Shown: piece after piece, positions 31,547 to 33,636 of the stretch
How the letters are laid out: every line of letters begins with the position of its first letter
How positions within the stretch are numbered: the stretch's first letter is position 1
From: Verrucomicrobia bacterium UBA1200
GTDB lineage: Bacteria; Verrucomicrobiota; Kiritimatiellia; RFP12; UBA1067
Length of the DNA: 33,636 bases
NCBI GenBank assembly: GCA_002309765.1
Contig: DBXY01000027.1
Span: 127-33,762 of the forward strand
Reading direction: 5' to 3'
Notes under the pieces: model-generated
What the model was told of the DNA's origin: nothing
The model's input: only the letters and a program-made list of their open reading frames with translations
Database searches by the model: none
Position numbers and translations under genes: made by a program

Positions 31547-33636
31547 ATGAAGAAAGCGCGGACCACCGTTTTTAACCGGTTTTCCATTTTGAAATGCACC
31601 GCCGCATCGTTGCTGCTGGCGGGTTGCACCGCACCCGTTCCCCCGCCGCCCGCCGCAGTGGCGCCGGCCAAGCCCCGCGCCCCGGAGGTAATCGCCGCCG
31701 AACAGCTTTTCGAGCAGGGCAAAACCCAAGAGGCGATTGTCGCCTGCTGCGACATTGCCCGCAAAAACCCCAGCGCCCGCGGCCTCAGCGATCTGCAGCT
31801 GCGCATCACCGACCGGCTCGCCGAAGAGCGGATGCAAACCGCGAAAAAGCAAAGCGAGTACCTCAATAGGCTTGGCACTGCAGATGCTTACAAATACGAG
31901 AAAATCCCGGACAGCTACCGCCAGCGTAAGCACGTGATGGGCGAGACGGGATCGCTCAAACGCGCCCCATCGGCCATGCAGCAAATGCTGAAGAAGCCGG
32001 TCACGATGGACCTCGAAAGCGTCCCTCTCAAAACCATCGCCCAACAGATCGGCCGGTCGCAGGGAATCAACATCATCACCGATGACGCTTTGGCCTCGCT
32101 GGATCAGCCGCTCACCATCCACGTTGAAAACACCCCGCTGGACGAGGTGCTGGAGTACATCGGGCGCAATATGCAGGTGAACTTCTCGGTGGGCGAAAAC
32201 GTGATTTGGGTGACCGCCATGACCGAGGAACCATCCGCACTGCCGCTGGAAACCCGCATTTACAAGATCCGCAAGGGTATGGTCGGCTCCGAACTCGGCA
32301 AGTCGCCCCACGGCGAATCAATCTACAAAGGGCCGCAGGAGCGCGGACGCTCCTCCCAAAACACCAACAACAATAACAACAATAACAACCAACAGGAAGA
32401 GGGGCAGATAAAACTGCTGGACACGATAATACGTTTTGTACCACAGCCAGACGGTTCAGATATTGCTTTTGACGACAAGGCACATGTACTGATCGTCAAG
32501 AATACAAAAGAAAACTTAGCGCTTACGGAAGATCTTATCGATGCGCTCGATGTCCGGCCAATCCAAATTCTTATTGAGGCAAGGTTTGTCACAACAAAAG
32601 TAACAGATTTTCATGAACTAGGTATTGATTGGCTTTTTGATAATCGCGGTGGTAGTCGTTTTTCAACAGAAAATTATGGAGCCAACACCTTAGGAAGTTC
32701 AGCTCAATTTAGACATGATGCCATTATTGGCTCGCCATATTCAAAGGAGATAGAGGACTTTGGTAAATTTTATGGTGGTATATCAACTGCATATCAATTT
32801 CTTTTAGGTGACACCGCATTACAAGCTACATTAAATGCGCTAGAAACTTGTGGCGCACGACAAGCCCTAACTATTCCAAGAATTACAACACTAAATAACA
32901 GAGAAGCGAATTTCCGCATTGGACAAGATCACAACTATTATGAGGATGTGGACTCTAACACTACAACAAGTGGTGGCTGGAATAACAATAATACTGGACC
33001 CACTGTTAATCTCGATTACGATGAACCTATGACGCTTGAAACAGGCACGTCGTTTTCAGTCACGCCCAGTGTAGGGGCAGATTTATCAACTATAAACTTA
33101 GTTCTTAGACCAGAAATAAGTGAATTAGTTGAATGGACTCCTTTTGAAGTAACTTCGGTTCCTGACCCAAATTCTGCAACAGGACAACGTGTTATTAGTA
33201 CTAAATTGCCTGTTGTGTCTAGGCAGTACATTGAAACAGAAGTTGTAGTACGCAGTGGAGAGACCGTTGTTTTAGGTGGTCTAATCAGCAAATCAAAAAG
33301 TAAAGATGATACAAAAGTCCCAATATTGTCGAGACTCCCATTTATTGGAAAACTTTTTTCTAACAATGAAGAATCTGAGAAAACAGAAAATATGTTGATT
33401 TTTGTAACCGCTACCATAATCAGCGACATCGGCGAAGAGCTGATACCGCTAAACGAGTTTGAGCGTTACGGCGAGGCGGTCTCCGACGCCGACAAGGTTC
33501 CCGACATTTTGAAGACCGAGGGCGTTGACCACTCCACCGCGATTCCGGTAGCGCTGCCGAACACCGGAGCGAATAACAACGCCAACGACGCTCCGCTGGC
33601 CGACGTGGCCCCCGCCCCGGCGGCGCCAGTCCAAGC
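31547..33636 (+). CDS. Lipoprotein secretin of a type II/IV-type secretion system (3' end cut)
   Basis: Open from an ATG at 31547 (AAGAGGA 6 nt upstream) to the right edge, 696 codons without a stop. A lipoprotein signal ends in the lipobox LLAGC with Cys27, followed by a proline/alanine-rich linker. About residues 150-215 resemble the short N-terminal secretin (STN) domain (VTMDLESVPLKTIAQQIGRS). A run of eight asparagines lies near residue 270. An N-domain follows (LIVKNTKENLALTEDLIDALDVRP), then the secretin core ending in the signature VVVRSGETVVLGGLIS, KVPILSRLPFIGKLFS and MLIFVTATII (about 565-625). It would form the outer-membrane gate. Base use changes sharply inside the gene: residues about 300-624 are encoded by AT-rich sequence, the two ends by GC-rich sequence. 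Confidence 0.88.
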   Translation, partial: MKKARTTVFNRFSILKCTAASLLLAGCTAPVPPPPAAVAPAKPRAPEVIAAEQLFEQGKTQEAIVACCDIARKNPSARGLSDLQLRITDRLAEERMQTAKKQSEYLNRLGTADAYKYEKIPDSYRQRKHVMGETGSLKRAPSAMQQMLKKPVTMDLESVPLKTIAQQIGRSQGINIITDDALASLDQPLTIHVENTPLDEVLEYIGRNMQVNFSVGENVIWVTAMTEEPSALPLETRIYKIRKGMVGSELGKSPHGESIYKGPQERGRSSQNTNNNNNNNNQQEEGQIKLLDTIIRFVPQPDGSDIAFDDKAHVLIVKNTKENLALTEDLIDALDVRPIQILIEARFVTTKVTDFHELGIDWLFDNRGGSRFSTENYGANTLGSSAQFRHDAIIGSPYSKEIEDFGKFYGGISTAYQFLLGDTALQATLNALETCGARQALTIPRITTLNNREANFRIGQDHNYYEDVDSNTTTSGGWNNNNTGPTVNLDYDEPMTLETGTSFSVTPSVGADLSTINLVLRPEISELVEWTPFEVTSVPDPNSATGQRVISTKLPVVSRQYIETEVVVRSGETVVLGGLISKSKSKDDTKVPILSRLPFIGKLFSNNEESEKTENMLIFVTATIISDIGEELIPLNEFERYGEAVSDADKVPDILKTEGVDHSTAIPVALPNTGANNNANDAPLADVAPAPAAPVQ

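Overview
This window looks like a chromosomal piece of a Gram-negative bacterium of the PVC superphylum, most likely a Kiritimatiellota/Lentisphaerota-type organism. That placement is an inference from content: very large secreted LamG/DUF2341 proteins with autotransporter-type repeats, a hydrazine-synthase-alpha-like dihaem protein fused to an SUMF1-type domain, a type II secretion style pseudopilin followed by a lipoprotein secretin, an InlB-type repeat protein and an RnfE subunit. No rRNA, tRNA, CRISPR array, phage or insertion sequence was seen.

Layout. (1) 1-834: the start of a minus-strand AAA ATPase running off the left edge, then a YegP/DUF1508 gene with its own promoter and a bidirectional terminator. 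(2) 860-4883, minus strand: a housekeeping operon transcribed dut, rfbA, metK, ahcY. It joins dUTP removal, dTDP-sugar synthesis and the activated methyl cycle. The metK leader can fold into a nested hairpin whose loop pairs with the metK ribosome-binding region. (3) 5173-8889, plus strand: a 1238-residue secreted NPCBM / HzsA-like / two-haem / SUMF1-like fusion. (4) 8907-23358, minus strand: six exported proteins in one direction. They are a DUF6067/GH123-like glycosidase, a beta-propeller, a Tat-type metallophosphoesterase, a GH95-like glycosidase, a DUF2341-LamG protein and a tandem alpha/beta-hydrolase esterase. With (3) they look like a locus for outside-the-cytoplasm breakdown of a complex, perhaps fucosylated, glycan. 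(5) 23549-25649, plus strand: rnfE, tsaC/sua5 and a Zn/Mn ABC permease, tightly spaced. (6) 25682-30202, minus strand: a 1506-residue protein with 13 InlB-type repeats. (7) 30655 to the right edge, plus strand: a pseudopilin and a secretin, probably of one secretion machine; the secretin is cut by the window end.

The most unusual signals are the candidate translation-controlling RNA before metK-ahcY; degenerate heptamer repeats in three intergenic regions, two of which run into coding ends of neighbouring genes; an AT-rich core inside an otherwise GC-rich secretin gene; a shared promoter-like block before two unrelated giant surface-protein genes; and an rnfE standing alone without the other rnf genes. 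Only the sequence was available: family names rest on motif recognition, not on searches.
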